From positions 62,001 to 126,000 of the forward strand of contig NZ_FUXA01000009.1 in assembly GCF_900167085.1 (NCBI RefSeq): a stretch of 64,000 nucleotides of DNA, given 5' to 3'. A model generated the notes under the pieces. The model was given only the letters and a program-made list of their open reading frames with translations. It was not told the DNA's origin and ran no database searches. Both the position numbers and the translations under genes were made by a program. Origin of the DNA: Eubacterium ruminantium (GTDB lineage Bacteria; Bacillota; Clostridia; Lachnospirales; Lachnospiraceae). Positions 8,624 to 18,315 of the stretch are shown here, one piece after another. The first letter of the stretch is position 1, and each line of letters begins with the position of its first letter.

Positions 8624-9638
8624 TAGCTTCACCCTCTTTATGTACTACATTGATATAAGCCTTTAATTCAGGTCTTATACTCCTCATAAACTCCTTGGTT
8701 TTGTCAGAATCATGATAGATTTTCTCATAAAGCATATCCTGGAAAGCATTATCAACATCATTCGGACTAATGATCTGTCTTTCTTCAAATTCAAATCTGG
8801 TTTCACTCCACCATAAAACTCTTACGAACAGATTGCTCTTTGCAAATTTAAGAATAAGGTTATATGAAACATCCAGAACTTCTTCTACTTCATCCGTATT
8901 TCCCGCCAGATCAACGAGAACCACCAGCTGCTGGTCAGACATACTTACTCTGTCTTTTACCATGAGAATGTCTCTCTTAGCCGACAACTTCCAATGAATA
9001 CTCATAAGTTTATCGCCCGGAATATACTCTCTGATCTCATTTACATCAGAGAAATCATTTCCTCTTTTCTGAGATTCTTCAGCTTCAGTCATACCTCTGT
9101 TCATATCGAGAAGATTCACAGGATATGCATCATTCTTTAAAGGAAGTACGAATACTTCCGCACTCTCAGGATTTGATTTCTTCATATCAACAAATCCCAT
9201 GATATCCGTTACATTTAGATGATCTATGGAATATTTCAGAATACCGCAGACAGAAAGTCTTAAAGGAAGAAGCATTTCTTCTTCACTTCTTATTCCCGCT
9301 GCCATGGATACTACGAAATCATTACCGATATTATAGAATTGATTTTCTACATTCAGTTTTATATCAACATTTAATGATGGGAAAAATGCTTTATTGATCA
9401 GATTCAGAGTAACAAAAGTAAGTGAACCTTTCTCTATTCTTTGTTCATTAACCACAAGCTTACAAGATATATTCCTATGAACATAGAGACAAAGTCCGAT
9501 AGAAATAAAAGGCATCACAAAAGCAATCCACATGATCATCATAATAAGATGACTATGCAGAAAGTCATGCACTATATAAATGACCCCACAAAGGATCAGA
9601 TAAAAAAACATCCTACCAAAATGAATTTTAGTCTTCAA
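8598..9638 (-). CDS. DUF58 membrane protein
   Basis: A 346-residue protein with two N-terminal membrane helices, a beta-rich stretch, and the DUF58 signature EIREYIPGDKLMSIHWKLSA followed by KRDILMVKDR and a vWA-like strand VVLVDLAG. DUF58 proteins are encoded next to MoxR ATPases and are thought to work with them in assembling or activating envelope or metal-dependent proteins. The start is a TTG at 9638 with GGGGTG about 7 nt upstream. It lies 18 bp after the MoxR stop and overlaps the transglutaminase gene downstream. Confidence 0.87.
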   Translation of the reverse strand: MKTKIHFGRMFFYLILCGVIYIVHDFLHSHLIMMIMWIAFVMPFISIGLCLYVHRNISCKLVVNEQRIEKGSLTFVTLNLINKAFFPSLNVDIKLNVENQFYNIGNDFVVSMAAGIRSEEEMLLPLRLSVCGILKYSIDHLNVTDIMGFVDMKKSNPESAEVFVLPLKNDAYPVNLLDMNRGMTEAEESQKRGNDFSDVNEIREYIPGDKLMSIHWKLSAKRDILMVKDRVSMSDQQLVVLVDLAGNTDEVEEVLDVSYNLILKFAKSNLFVRVLWWSETRFEFEERQIISPNDVDNAFQDMLYEKIYHDSDKTKEFMRSIRPELKAYINVVHKEGEAIAVVVEQD

Positions 9639-9656
9639 ATTAACACCCCTTCACTT

Positions 9657-10592
9657 TTAAGATGTTCTCGGTGAAGGTATAGATTGAACTGTCCTTTCAA
9701 GCGCTCCGGCTACTGTAAGACCCTGTGCTCTCGCTTTTTGTCCAAGTTTAACACGGTGTCCAAGAGTATCAAGAACAACTTCCTGAACATCCTTAGCCGT
9801 AACATAGTCTCTATTCTCAAGGATTGCCATAGCCTTTGCCATTCTGAGACAAGCTATAGTTCCTCTAGGGCTGGCGCCCATAGAAAACATGCCATTTGTT
9901 CTGGTATGTTCAACGATAGTAACTATATAATCATATATTTCATCTCTGACATACATATCGTTCGAAAGTTTTCTGAGCTCACCAAGTTCTTCTCCGTTCA
10001 TAACAGGCTGAACCTTAGTAAGAGGATGCTCGGCATTCCCTTTAAGAATCCGAACTGCATCGCTATGCTCAGGATATCCCATAGAAAGACAAACCATAAA
10101 TCTGTCGAGCTGTGATTCAGGAAGCATCTGAGTTCCTGAAGATCCATATGGGTTCTCTGTTGCGATAACTATGAAAGGATCGGGAAGATTTCTTGTGACA
10201 CCATCAACAGTAGCATGTCCTTCTTCCATTACCTCAAGAAGGGCAGACTGGGTTTTAGGACTTGTTCTGTTGATCTCATCTGCCAGGAACAAATTACAGA
10301 ATACTGCTCCGGGTCTGTATTCGAATTCTTTAGTCGCATTATTATACATGGAGAAACCAAGTATATCAGACGGTAAAACGTCCGGCGTAAACTGAACTCT
10401 TTTATAATCAAGGGAAATAGCTTTTGCAAATGCAGTCGCAAGAGTGGTCTTTCCTACTCCGGGAATATCCTCCATAAGAATATGACCACCTGCTATAGCT
10501 GCACCAAGCACTTTTTTAACTACGTGCTGTTTTCCTTTAATAACGCTGTTTATGTTCTCTTCAACAAGAGAAATTTTACCAATATAATTCAT
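9657..10592 (-). CDS. MoxR-family AAA+ ATPase
   Basis: A 311-residue AAA+ ATPase of the MoxR/AAA_3 group. It has Walker A DIPGVGKTTLA (residues ~43-52), Walker B LFLADEINRTSP, sensor ATENPYGSSGTQMLPESQLDRF, and a C-terminal lid with GASPRGTIACLRMAKA. MoxR ATPases act as chaperones for partner vWA/DUF58 proteins, here encoded next. GAGG lies 6 nt before the ATG at 10592. It is the first gene of the operon running down to citrate synthase; a promoter should lie in 10593-10672, but no clear -35/-10 pair was found there. Confidence 0.9.
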   Translation of the reverse strand: MNYIGKISLVEENINSVIKGKQHVVKKVLGAAIAGGHILMEDIPGVGKTTLATAFAKAISLDYKRVQFTPDVLPSDILGFSMYNNATKEFEYRPGAVFCNLFLADEINRTSPKTQSALLEVMEEGHATVDGVTRNLPDPFIVIATENPYGSSGTQMLPESQLDRFMVCLSMGYPEHSDAVRILKGNAEHPLTKVQPVMNGEELGELRKLSNDMYVRDEIYDYIVTIVEHTRTNGMFSMGASPRGTIACLRMAKAMAILENRDYVTAKDVQEVVLDTLGHRVKLGQKARAQGLTVAGALERTVQSIPSPRTS

Positions 10593-10672
10593 TTATTACC
10601 TCATAAATCTCAAAACACCTGATTCACAAATATAAATTCTATACACATTCTCCCCAACCCAACGAATTTATA

Positions 10673-11842
10673 TTATTTTGTGATTCCAAGCTTTACTGCT
10701 TCATCTGCTACAGCCTTAGCTACTACCTTAGCTACTTCCGGATTAAATGCATCCGGGATAATATAATCAGCTGTAAGCTCATCATCCTTAACGATAGATG
10801 CTATGGCAACTGCCGCTGCTTTCTTCATTTCCTCTGTGATACCTGTAGCTCTTGCATCAAGCGCACCTCTGAATATACCAGGGAATACAAGAACATTATT
10901 GATCTGATTAGGGAAATCCGAGCGACCGGTTGCAACAACTGCTGCTCCACCTGCCTTTGCTTCGTCAGGCATGATTTCCGGTGTAGGATTAGCCATAGCG
11001 AAGATAATTGAATCCTTAGCCATTGTACTAACCATCTCTTTAGTAAGAACTCCCGGAGCTGATACTCCAAGGAAGATATCCTTGCCCTTAACAACATCTG
11101 CAAGACTTCCTGCTTCTTTGTTCTTATTTGTGATCTTTGCGATCTCAACCTTAGCAGGGTTAAGTCCTTCTCTACCTTCATAAATGGCACCCTGTCTGTC
11201 AACAAGGATTGCATCTTTAAGGCCAAATGAAAGAAGAAGTTTTGTGATGGAAATTCCCGCTGCACCTGCACCATTTACAACTGCAGTAACATCTTCCATC
11301 TTCTTGCCGATAAGCTTAAGTGCATTCATGATACCTGCACATACAACGATAGCTGTACCATGCTGATCATCATGGAATACAGGAATATCAAGTTCCTTCT
11401 TAAGTCTTTCTTCTATCTCAAAACATCTAGGTGCTGAAATATCTTCAAGATTGATTCCACCAAATGATGGTGCAATTCTCTTAACTGTTTCGATGATCTC
11501 TTCTGTATCCTTTGTATCAAGACAGATTGGGAAAGCATCAACATTTCCGAATCTCTTGAAAAGAATGGACTTTCCTTCCATAACAGGAATAGCTGCAAGA
11601 GGTCCGATATCTCCGAGTCCGAGTACGGCAGTACCGTCTGAAACTACTGCAATAGTATTTGCCTTACATGTGTACTTATATGCATCCATTGGATTTTCGT
11701 TGATCTTTCTGCAAGGTTCAGCAACACCCGGTGTATAGGCTGTTGAGAGGTCATCTTTTGTTTCTACTCTAACCTTAGAAACAACCTCTAATTTTCCCTT
11801 ATTTTCCTCATGCATCTCAAGGCTTAATTTGTTGAAGTCCAT
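10673..11842 (-). CDS. NAD(P)-dependent malic enzyme
   Basis: Oxidative decarboxylation of malate to pyruvate, 389 residues, the short bacterial form without a phosphotransacetylase domain. Visible blocks: TAYTPGVAEPCRKI, AVVSDGTAVLGLGDIG, DDQHGTAIVVCAG, the Rossmann loop VVNGAGAAGIS, and MANPTPEIMPDEA. A GGAGG site sits 8 nt before the ATG. It follows the 91-residue gene by 4 bp and is probably transcribed with it. Whether it uses NAD or NADP cannot be told from the sequence alone. Confidence 0.92.
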   Translation of the reverse strand: MDFNKLSLEMHEENKGKLEVVSKVRVETKDDLSTAYTPGVAEPCRKINENPMDAYKYTCKANTIAVVSDGTAVLGLGDIGPLAAIPVMEGKSILFKRFGNVDAFPICLDTKDTEEIIETVKRIAPSFGGINLEDISAPRCFEIEERLKKELDIPVFHDDQHGTAIVVCAGIMNALKLIGKKMEDVTAVVNGAGAAGISITKLLLSFGLKDAILVDRQGAIYEGREGLNPAKVEIAKITNKNKEAGSLADVVKGKDIFLGVSAPGVLTKEMVSTMAKDSIIFAMANPTPEIMPDEAKAGGAAVVATGRSDFPNQINNVLVFPGIFRGALDARATGITEEMKKAAAVAIASIVKDDELTADYIIPDAFNPEVAKVVAKAVADEAVKLGITK

Positions 11843-11846
11843 TTTA

Positions 11847-12122
11847 TTAATCCTCCACCTTTACTCTTTTTATATCTTCTTCGTAATTAATTATATTTTC
11901 GCGGCTTGCTTCGATATCAGAGAAGAGACAATTAAGCTCTTCATCAGAGAAGCCTCCGTTTTTATATCTTTTGTACATGATCCTTCCGATCTTCTCGTAG
12001 TCGGATCTGATTATACTTTTCTCTTTGCTGATCTTTGATTTGATCTTACCAACCTCAATGGCTGTGCTTGTCTTATCACCGATAGTTCTAAGAGCCGATT
12101 CGAAACTGTCTTTAAATGCCAT
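11847..12122 (-). CDS. Small helical protein of unknown function
   Basis: A 91-residue, strongly charged, all-helical protein starting MAFKDSFESALRTIGDKTS. It resembles the N-terminal helical part of small zinc-ribbon or phasin-like proteins but has no zinc ligands. It has a good GGAGG site, an upstream promoter, and sits 4 bp before malic enzyme. The function is not recognised. Confidence 0.7.
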   Translation of the reverse strand: MAFKDSFESALRTIGDKTSTAIEVGKIKSKISKEKSIIRSDYEKIGRIMYKRYKNGGFSDEELNCLFSDIEASRENIINYEEDIKRVKVED

Positions 12123-12150
12123 AAGCGCCTCCTTACCTCAGTGCGAAATA

Positions 12151-12179
12151 ATGCTAACACACTTTTCTGCTAAAATCAA
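12151..12179 (-). promoter_or_regulatory. Promoter of the small protein - malic enzyme unit
   Basis: On the minus strand TTGATT (12174-12179), 17-bp spacer, TAGCAT (12151-12156). The start site would fall about 20 nt before the ATG at 12122. The remainder of 12123-12215 shows nothing else. Confidence 0.45.
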
Positions 12180-12215
12180 AATAATTAACCTCTTATTTAC
12201 TGCTTATATAAAATA

Positions 12216-13091
12216 TTAAGAAAAAAACGAAAGCTGTCTTCCTTCTGTTTTATTCTCATAACTTCTGTTAAGTTTATCCACATCACTCTTTCCGAAAATA
12301 ATGCCTTTTTCATTTGCAAATGACGCCATCATTTTATAAAGCTTTTCATTTTCCCTTACGGCAATAACTTCAGACTTGCCATAAGAACTGTAAAATTCTT
12401 TATACTCCTCCGGAAAGCTTTCACTATACATCTGATGAAAATTATGTCCCACTCCTGCGCGGAGTGTAAGAAGCATATTGCCGGGATCGATACCGGAAAT
12501 ATTATATTTCGATAACTTATCCAGTAGCTTTTCGATATCATTCTCCCTGTCATTTATAAACGGTATCAGTGGCTGAATAAGTACCACAACCGTGATCCCT
12601 TTATCAAGAAGAGTTTCTATCATCCGAAATCTTTCCGACACAGGAGATGCACCAACGCATATTTTCTCCGAAATGTCATCTGAAAGAGTTTCTATCGGAA
12701 TATTCACAACAACTTTCGAGTTCCTGTTAATATCCTCACAGATATCGATGTCTCTTAAGATAAGGGTATTTCTCGTGGTTACGGACACACCAAAATCATA
12801 TCTTCCGATAACCATAAGACTTTCTCTCATTATCTTCTCATCTTTTTCAAGAGACATATACGGGTCCACGATATTTCCCACTATGACCATTCCTCTGGTA
12901 CGTTTTCTGGCCAGAGCCTTTGCAAGAAGATCAGGTGCATTCTTCTTTATCTCGACATCAAAGTAATCGTCGAATCCCTTACTATACGGTTTTCTTAAAC
13001 CCTCGCAATAAATACTTTTCTCAGTGCTGCCGTGATATGGACTGTATCCATTTTGCGGCGTAAGCACTGTTTTAGCTTCAACATAATGCAT
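12216..13091 (-). CDS. Radical-SAM family (SPL/Rv2578c-like) protein with degenerate cluster motif
   Basis: A 291-residue protein that follows the spore-photoproduct-lyase-like radical SAM family along its length: GNIVDPYMSLEKDEK, GVSVTTRNTLILRDIDICEDI, SERFRMIETLLDKGITVVVL and QPLIPFINDRENDI. The cluster-binding motif CX3CX2C is altered. Where relatives have GC-T-x-x-C-I-Y-C, this protein has GSTEKSIYC (residues 21-29), so only Cys29 remains. The codons AGC and AGT are each one base from TGC and TGT. It probably cannot hold a normal [4Fe-4S] cluster at this site. It follows the SMC gene by 36 bp on the same strand, suggesting co-transcription with the condensin-like genes. It may be a pseudoenzyme or a recently inactivated gene; the frame is otherwise intact. 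Confidence 0.8.
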   Translation of the reverse strand: MHYVEAKTVLTPQNGYSPYHGSTEKSIYCEGLRKPYSKGFDDYFDVEIKKNAPDLLAKALARKRTRGMVIVGNIVDPYMSLEKDEKIMRESLMVIGRYDFGVSVTTRNTLILRDIDICEDINRNSKVVVNIPIETLSDDISEKICVGASPVSERFRMIETLLDKGITVVVLIQPLIPFINDRENDIEKLLDKLSKYNISGIDPGNMLLTLRAGVGHNFHQMYSESFPEEYKEFYSSYGKSEVIAVRENEKLYKMMASFANEKGIIFGKSDVDKLNRSYENKTEGRQLSFFS

Positions 13092-13127
13092 AGCTTCTCC
13101 TATTGATCAAAAACCAACATCATTTCC

Positions 13128-16100
13128 CTAAATGAATTCAAATGTCTGCTGCTCATACGAAAGCTCATGATATTCCAGTTCTTCCTGATTGGTGCTGCTT
13201 TCATAATTAACAACTACTGTAACCTCTCTGTTGCCCTTTCTCTGCTGTCCGAGAACATAGTTCACATCGAATCTTCCTGTTATGGCAGGTGATGCACCTC
13301 TGGCAGGAACGATAAGCTGAACTTTATTGGCTGCAAGCAGAGCAAATATAGGCTCCCATATATAGATATCTTTTGCGGCACCGAACGGGTTATCTATAAA
13401 GATAGTCTTGGTTCTGACGCCGATACTTTCAGGAGAATACATACCTGAAATGTAATTTATTATAGAGATAAGGAACTGAATATAAATACCCTGCGACTGT
13501 CCGGTACTGCCTACCGCTTCCTCATATCTGAGATAACGGCTCTGTTCCTTGATCCTTTCTCTCTTATACAGACTGAGTTTGATCTTATTCATATCTGTAA
13601 CGATAACGCCGAAAAGCTTCTTGGTTGTAAGACTGTTCCTAAGAAATTTCATTCGACTGTCATCATCATTTATCTTATCGGCTTCATCCACTGTCCTGTC
13701 TATATATGAAGCCATTCTTTCTCTCATGAATTCATCTTTTATATACGGAATACTGAGTTTGATCATCTCGATCTTCTCGCCGTCAAGAACTATTCCCGAA
13801 AGACCCGGAAGCATTTCAAGCTCTGTTCTTACATCAAGACATCTGTCAAGACACTGATCAACAAAGCTGTCATGAAGAAGTTCCATATCACTGAGACTCT
13901 TTCCGACTCTTTCCTTCTCGATCCTTATAACTTCAGCCATCTCATGAAGACTTCTTACAAGTTCTTCGGATTCAACAAGGCTTCCCGGAATATGAACATC
14001 TTCTCTTATGGTTGTGGAAAGTCCTGCAACTCCCATATTACCGAGAGTCTCGGAAATACGTCCCTTTGTTCTGACAAGTTCAAGCTTTGCTTTCTCCATG
14101 GACTTCTGAATATTATCATAGCGAATGATATAGCTTTCAAAATTATCATTCATATTCTCTCTATCCGTAATTATTCCGGCTGATGAAGTATCTATATCAT
14201 TTCTTTCAATGATCCTGCTTACATCTTTCTCAATATCTTCAAAAGCTCTGTGTGTCTTATCAAATTTAGCAAGATTTCTCTTTCCTTCAGCAAGACGTTT
14301 TTCAGCTTCATCATATCTGATCTTAACTGTATTCATCTTACTCTTAAGAGCTTCTTCCGTATCTTCTTCTCTGTTAAAATCGCCAAACTTCTCGGTAATA
14401 TTTCTTATTGCATAATCAATACTTCCCGATAATTTATCATATTCACTTCGTATGTTATAAAGCTTTTTCTCAAGTCTTCTGCGTTCTTCTTTGTCGAAAT
14501 TGTAGCTTTCTCTGAGACTGTCTATACTTTCCTTATTACGAAGAGTAAGAGCTCCCTTACTGTTCATTTCCTGAAGAATATTTACAAGTCCCGGTCTTCT
14601 CTTCTCAATACTTCTGATGGTTCTTTCCATTCCGGAGAGAATCGTCTCTGAAAGCATTCTGAGAGAATCCTGCTCATTTACACTGTCTGTATTTTTACTT
14701 ACAGCTATGTCAAATGCAGCAGTGAGCGTACTGAGATTTTCACCAAGATCCGCATAGTTTCCATCGATATAATATCTTGAGTATCTTCCGTTCCACTCTG
14801 CATTTAACTGCTTCTTTTCTTCGAGAAATGCAGCAAGTCTGTCTCGTTCACTCATAACAAGACCTTCAAGATGGCGAACTTCTTCTCTTATACTTTCTCT
14901 TTCGGTGCTTATCCTATCCTTGGTACTTCCCGCTTCCTTGATCTTCTCTTTTTCAGCATCTGCCATATTCGAAAGCTCTACGGCATTTGTAAGGATAAGT
15001 ATGTCATTTGAATACTGTTCAATGGATACTTCGTAAGCATCATAGCTGTTCTTCGCTTCAACAATTTCATTTTCAAGCCTTGTGATACGGCTTTCTATCT
15101 CGGCTTTTTCGATAATGAGATTGTTGATTGCAGACGCTGCTTCCTCAAGTCTATCTTTCGCTGTCAGCCCTTTTTCATTTACATTACTTCTTACAAATGA
15201 AATGTCTTCGGCCGCAACATTAACCATATCTCTAAGTCTTTTTATCTCATCATTTAATGAGTCTATCTCTTCTTTCTTGACTGCCGCAAGTTTGTTGATT
15301 GAATTCTCATCAAGGAAAAATGCAGCATCTCTATGAAGGAGTTTTGCTCCGCCGTTATAAGAACCGATCTCTATCCTGTTCTCGCCGCCCAAAGCATCCT
15401 CATCGAAGATAGCAACGATTTCATTTCCCGTATCTATATCTTCAATATTCTGATCCGATACCACCTTCTTATAATCGCTTGTTACGATTCCGTACGGAAG
15501 TTCCGGAGTCATTGAAAGGATTTTTTCCTTCTTATCTGCAGGAAGTGCAGCGAGATAATCCATACCTGTCATTGCAAATATGTTATGCCTTGTTCGAAGA
15601 TACATCAGTACCTTCTCCTGTCCCACTGTGGTTTCGATCAGTCTTCCGGCAAGGATATCATTATATCTCTTGGTAAGTTTTCGAAGTAATGTTTCCTTCT
15701 CTCTCTGACTGTCGACTGCAGATCTTTCTTTCTCTATTATAGCTTCTTCAAGATATCTGAGATCCTTGGTTTCATCTGCGATATATATATTTGCCAGTGT
15801 TTCAAGACGACTTCTGCTTGTTTCAAATAAGTTCTTATCATTTTCAGCTTCTTCTTTTTCCTTTCGGGCAAGAACCATCTTCGAAGCATTTTCAGCAAGT
15901 TTTTCTTTCTCTTTATAGAGATCTGTATTCAGCTTTTCTCTTTTTTCCGAAGCTTCATTTCTGCCTCTTATGGCAGCATCCTCATGATCTCTCGCTCTTC
16001 TTAATTTGACATTTACATCTTCAAAACTCTTATCATTCAGTTCTGAATAAGCTTTCTGAATCTTTGCCTCAAATGCGCTATGTGCCTCGGCTGCCGCCTT

Positions 16101-17603
16101 CTCAATATTCTCAGCTACAGCAATATCCGTATCTGCCTCAAGGAGTTTCTTCTTTGCAAGCTCATTCTCAGTCTCGAGTGCATTTAACTTCTCCCTGATG
16201 ATTGCCGAGTCACTTTCTATTCCCGAAATCTTTTTATCAAAATGTTTCTTGATATTATATGCAAGTGTATGAACATCTCCGAGACTGTCATTATTTTCAG
16301 AAAGCATACGTCTTCTCTCGTCGATATTTTCTTTTCTTTCCTTGTCCTTAAGGTACTCAAGATATTCATTTCCTGCTTCAGCAAGATCAAGTTCATTTTC
16401 ATCACGGCTAAGTCTCTCATCCAATGCTTTAAGAGATTCCGATGCCTGAGCCTGTTCATTTTTCTTACTGTCTAAAATGAGCATATCGATAGAAACCCGA
16501 AGTTCTTCGAGCATCTTGGTTATGTCATTTTTATTCTTCTCTTCCTCTTCAATGACTGCTTCGAGTTTCTTCTTTTCCTCTTCTTTATCGGAGTTTTCTT
16601 TCTTAACAGTCACATAAATATCAGCAAGTTTTCTCTCTACTTCGTCCTTTTCTTTGAAGATATCTTCGAATGAACGAACTCTGTCTGAAAGAAGCGTGAT
16701 GAGCTCAGTCTGATGATCGAATGAAGCTATATCCCTCTTCTTCTCCGCAAGATTTTTGAGCTGGTCCCTTATATTCATAAGGAGTCTCGCCATACCATTC
16801 TTGCTGCCTTCATCCTTTTCGGTTCTGACAAGAAAGGCTTTATCTATTATTTCCTCTATAAGAAGGTCCTCAATGACTTTTCTTGTGGTCTTATAATTCG
16901 TCTCAAAATACGTTCTTACATGACCTTCGGTTTTGTTGATACCTCTAACTATCTCCCACTGACTTTCATGAAGTCCGTATCCGCTTATAAACCTCTGATA
17001 CTCACCCTTTTTATCAAATACAACAACCTTAAGATCTATATTCTTATGGGAAAGATCAAGAAGATAGTTCCTAAGCGCCTGATATGATATGTGCTCCTTA
17101 TCCTTTATGAGCGGAAGGTTGATGATATCATTTTTATTATACGAATGATAAAAAATGCAGTAATTAAAATATTCTATGGTTGCTGTTCCGGAATTACCGC
17201 CGGATGCATTTTCATTCCCTGCCCCGCTCTCTGTTCCGGAAATAGTCATCTGTCCATTTCCTTCTGCACTGCTGTCCTTTGCCTTACGTGCACAGAAACC
17301 TGTGGTCATATATCTATAACCCGAAGAATCATCGCCTTCATCCAGTTTCCACTCGATGAGCGAATGAATGGTTGTATTACCACATCCATCTCTGAAGAGT
17401 TTCTCAACAGGCTGTTTATCATCCAATGTACAGTTAGGGATAAGATTCTGCATGAGGAGAAGCATAAGAACTGATTTACCACCACCGTTTGCCAGATCGT
17501 ATATAGTATTCCTTCCGTACATTCTCATGGTGAAATCATCATAATACTGCGTACCGAAATTATATTTTACATTATTAACTCTAATCCTGTTGATCTCCGG
17601 CAT
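13128..17603 (-). CDS. MukB/JetC-like SMC ATPase of a condensin-type complex
   Basis: A 1491-residue SMC-like protein. It starts MPEINRIRVNNVKYN, with Walker A DLANGGGKS at about residues 36-44. Very long heptad-rich coiled-coil arms flank a central hinge-like segment. The C-terminal ATPase half has STGQSQGIYIQFL (signature region) and TIFIDNPFGAAKD (Walker B, ~1400-1412). The glutamate that normally follows the Walker B aspartate is Asn here. The frame is open to 17651, but AGGAGG at the proper distance selects the ATG at 17603, giving a 23-bp overlap with the MukE-like gene. Gene order, kleisin-MukE-SMC, matches MukFEB/JetABC. It should entrap DNA as an ATP-driven loop extruder; whether for chromosome folding or plasmid defence is not decidable here. 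Confidence 0.82.
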   Translation of the reverse strand: MPEINRIRVNNVKYNFGTQYYDDFTMRMYGRNTIYDLANGGGKSVLMLLLMQNLIPNCTLDDKQPVEKLFRDGCGNTTIHSLIEWKLDEGDDSSGYRYMTTGFCARKAKDSSAEGNGQMTISGTESGAGNENASGGNSGTATIEYFNYCIFYHSYNKNDIINLPLIKDKEHISYQALRNYLLDLSHKNIDLKVVVFDKKGEYQRFISGYGLHESQWEIVRGINKTEGHVRTYFETNYKTTRKVIEDLLIEEIIDKAFLVRTEKDEGSKNGMARLLMNIRDQLKNLAEKKRDIASFDHQTELITLLSDRVRSFEDIFKEKDEVERKLADIYVTVKKENSDKEEEKKKLEAVIEEEEKNKNDITKMLEELRVSIDMLILDSKKNEQAQASESLKALDERLSRDENELDLAEAGNEYLEYLKDKERKENIDERRRMLSENNDSLGDVHTLAYNIKKHFDKKISGIESDSAIIREKLNALETENELAKKKLLEADTDIAVAENIEKAAAEAHSAFEAKIQKAYSELNDKSFEDVNVKLRRARDHEDAAIRGRNEASEKREKLNTDLYKEKEKLAENASKMVLARKEKEEAENDKNLFETSRSRLETLANIYIADETKDLRYLEEAIIEKERSAVDSQREKETLLRKLTKRYNDILAGRLIETTVGQEKVLMYLRTRHNIFAMTGMDYLAALPADKKEKILSMTPELPYGIVTSDYKKVVSDQNIEDIDTGNEIVAIFDEDALGGENRIEIGSYNGGAKLLHRDAAFFLDENSINKLAAVKKEEIDSLNDEIKRLRDMVNVAAEDISFVRSNVNEKGLTAKDRLEEAASAINNLIIEKAEIESRITRLENEIVEAKNSYDAYEVSIEQYSNDILILTNAVELSNMADAEKEKIKEAGSTKDRISTERESIREEVRHLEGLVMSERDRLAAFLEEKKQLNAEWNGRYSRYYIDGNYADLGENLSTLTAAFDIAVSKNTDSVNEQDSLRMLSETILSGMERTIRSIEKRRPGLVNILQEMNSKGALTLRNKESIDSLRESYNFDKEERRRLEKKLYNIRSEYDKLSGSIDYAIRNITEKFGDFNREEDTEEALKSKMNTVKIRYDEAEKRLAEGKRNLAKFDKTHRAFEDIEKDVSRIIERNDIDTSSAGIITDRENMNDNFESYIIRYDNIQKSMEKAKLELVRTKGRISETLGNMGVAGLSTTIREDVHIPGSLVESEELVRSLHEMAEVIRIEKERVGKSLSDMELLHDSFVDQCLDRCLDVRTELEMLPGLSGIVLDGEKIEMIKLSIPYIKDEFMRERMASYIDRTVDEADKINDDDSRMKFLRNSLTTKKLFGVIVTDMNKIKLSLYKRERIKEQSRYLRYEEAVGSTGQSQGIYIQFLISIINYISGMYSPESIGVRTKTIFIDNPFGAAKDIYIWEPIFALLAANKVQLIVPARGASPAITGRFDVNYVLGQQRKGNREVTVVVNYESSTNQEELEYHELSYEQQTFEFI

Positions 17604-18309
17604 TTTCTGCCCCTCCTGTAAGTGTATATATCTTACCCTTGAATTCTTCAAAATAATTTTCTGCCAGTGCTCTGAAGCGGTCTGTTGGATAAAAACGATC
17701 GCTGTTCTCTACAAAAAGCCCTTCAGAAATAAGGAAATTAAATGTCAGCTTTACAAAACCTGTTCTCGAACCACGGCTTGCCTTATTCCTCTCACTGTCT
17801 TCCGAAAGAAGAAGTGGAAGCCCATCCCATAAAAGCATGATAGCCTTAAAGCTTTCAGCATTTTCATCTTCCTCATCAAAGATGCCTCTGCCACCGGTTA
17901 TACTGATAAGCTTTTCTGTTACAAACTTAAGCATTTCATCCAGTCTTACATAATCTCTTGTCTGATATGTGGCTGAATCTTTGTAGAAATAAAGAAGCGC
18001 CGAGTAAATGATGAAATATACAAGGTAGAGTTCCTTGTTGAGTCTCAGTCCTATGATCTTCTTTAATTCATCATTTGTATATCCAAATATCTTATTGCCG
18101 TCTCCGGCAGTGATAAATATCGAATCATTATATTCATAAAGTCTCAGTCCAAGCTTTTTGATAAGCCTTGAGACAATATCATATACCTCACCATTCCCGT
18201 AGAAATCCTCATATAATTCTCCGGTATCTTTATTGTGGGCCGAAACCTGTTTTCCGGTTATTAGTGCACTGTATATTTCCAGTGCTTTATCCAAATTGCG
18301 CTCATCCAT
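17581..18309 (-). CDS. MukE/JetB-like condensin accessory protein
   Basis: A 242-residue helical protein without membrane segments. It sits between the kleisin-like and SMC-like genes, 6 bp after the former and overlapping the latter by 23 bp. Its position, size and winged-helix-like makeup (C-terminal block VKLTFNFLISEGLFVENSDRF) fit the MukE/JetB/MksE role, dimeric partners that bind the kleisin. I recognise no clear family signature, so the call leans on context. GAGG lies 9 nt before the ATG. Confidence 0.65.
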   Translation of the reverse strand: MDERNLDKALEIYSALITGKQVSAHNKDTGELYEDFYGNGEVYDIVSRLIKKLGLRLYEYNDSIFITAGDGNKIFGYTNDELKKIIGLRLNKELYLVYFIIYSALLYFYKDSATYQTRDYVRLDEMLKFVTEKLISITGGRGIFDEEDENAESFKAIMLLWDGLPLLLSEDSERNKASRGSRTGFVKLTFNFLISEGLFVENSDRFYPTDRFRALAENYFEEFKGKIYTLTGGAENAGDQQD

Positions 18310-18315
18310 GCGGCA

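Noticed and set aside
10593-10672. Possible promoter for the MoxR operon (TTGGGT ... TAGAAT)
   Set aside because: Spacer of 15 bp and poor boxes; a promoter is expected here but this one is not convincing.
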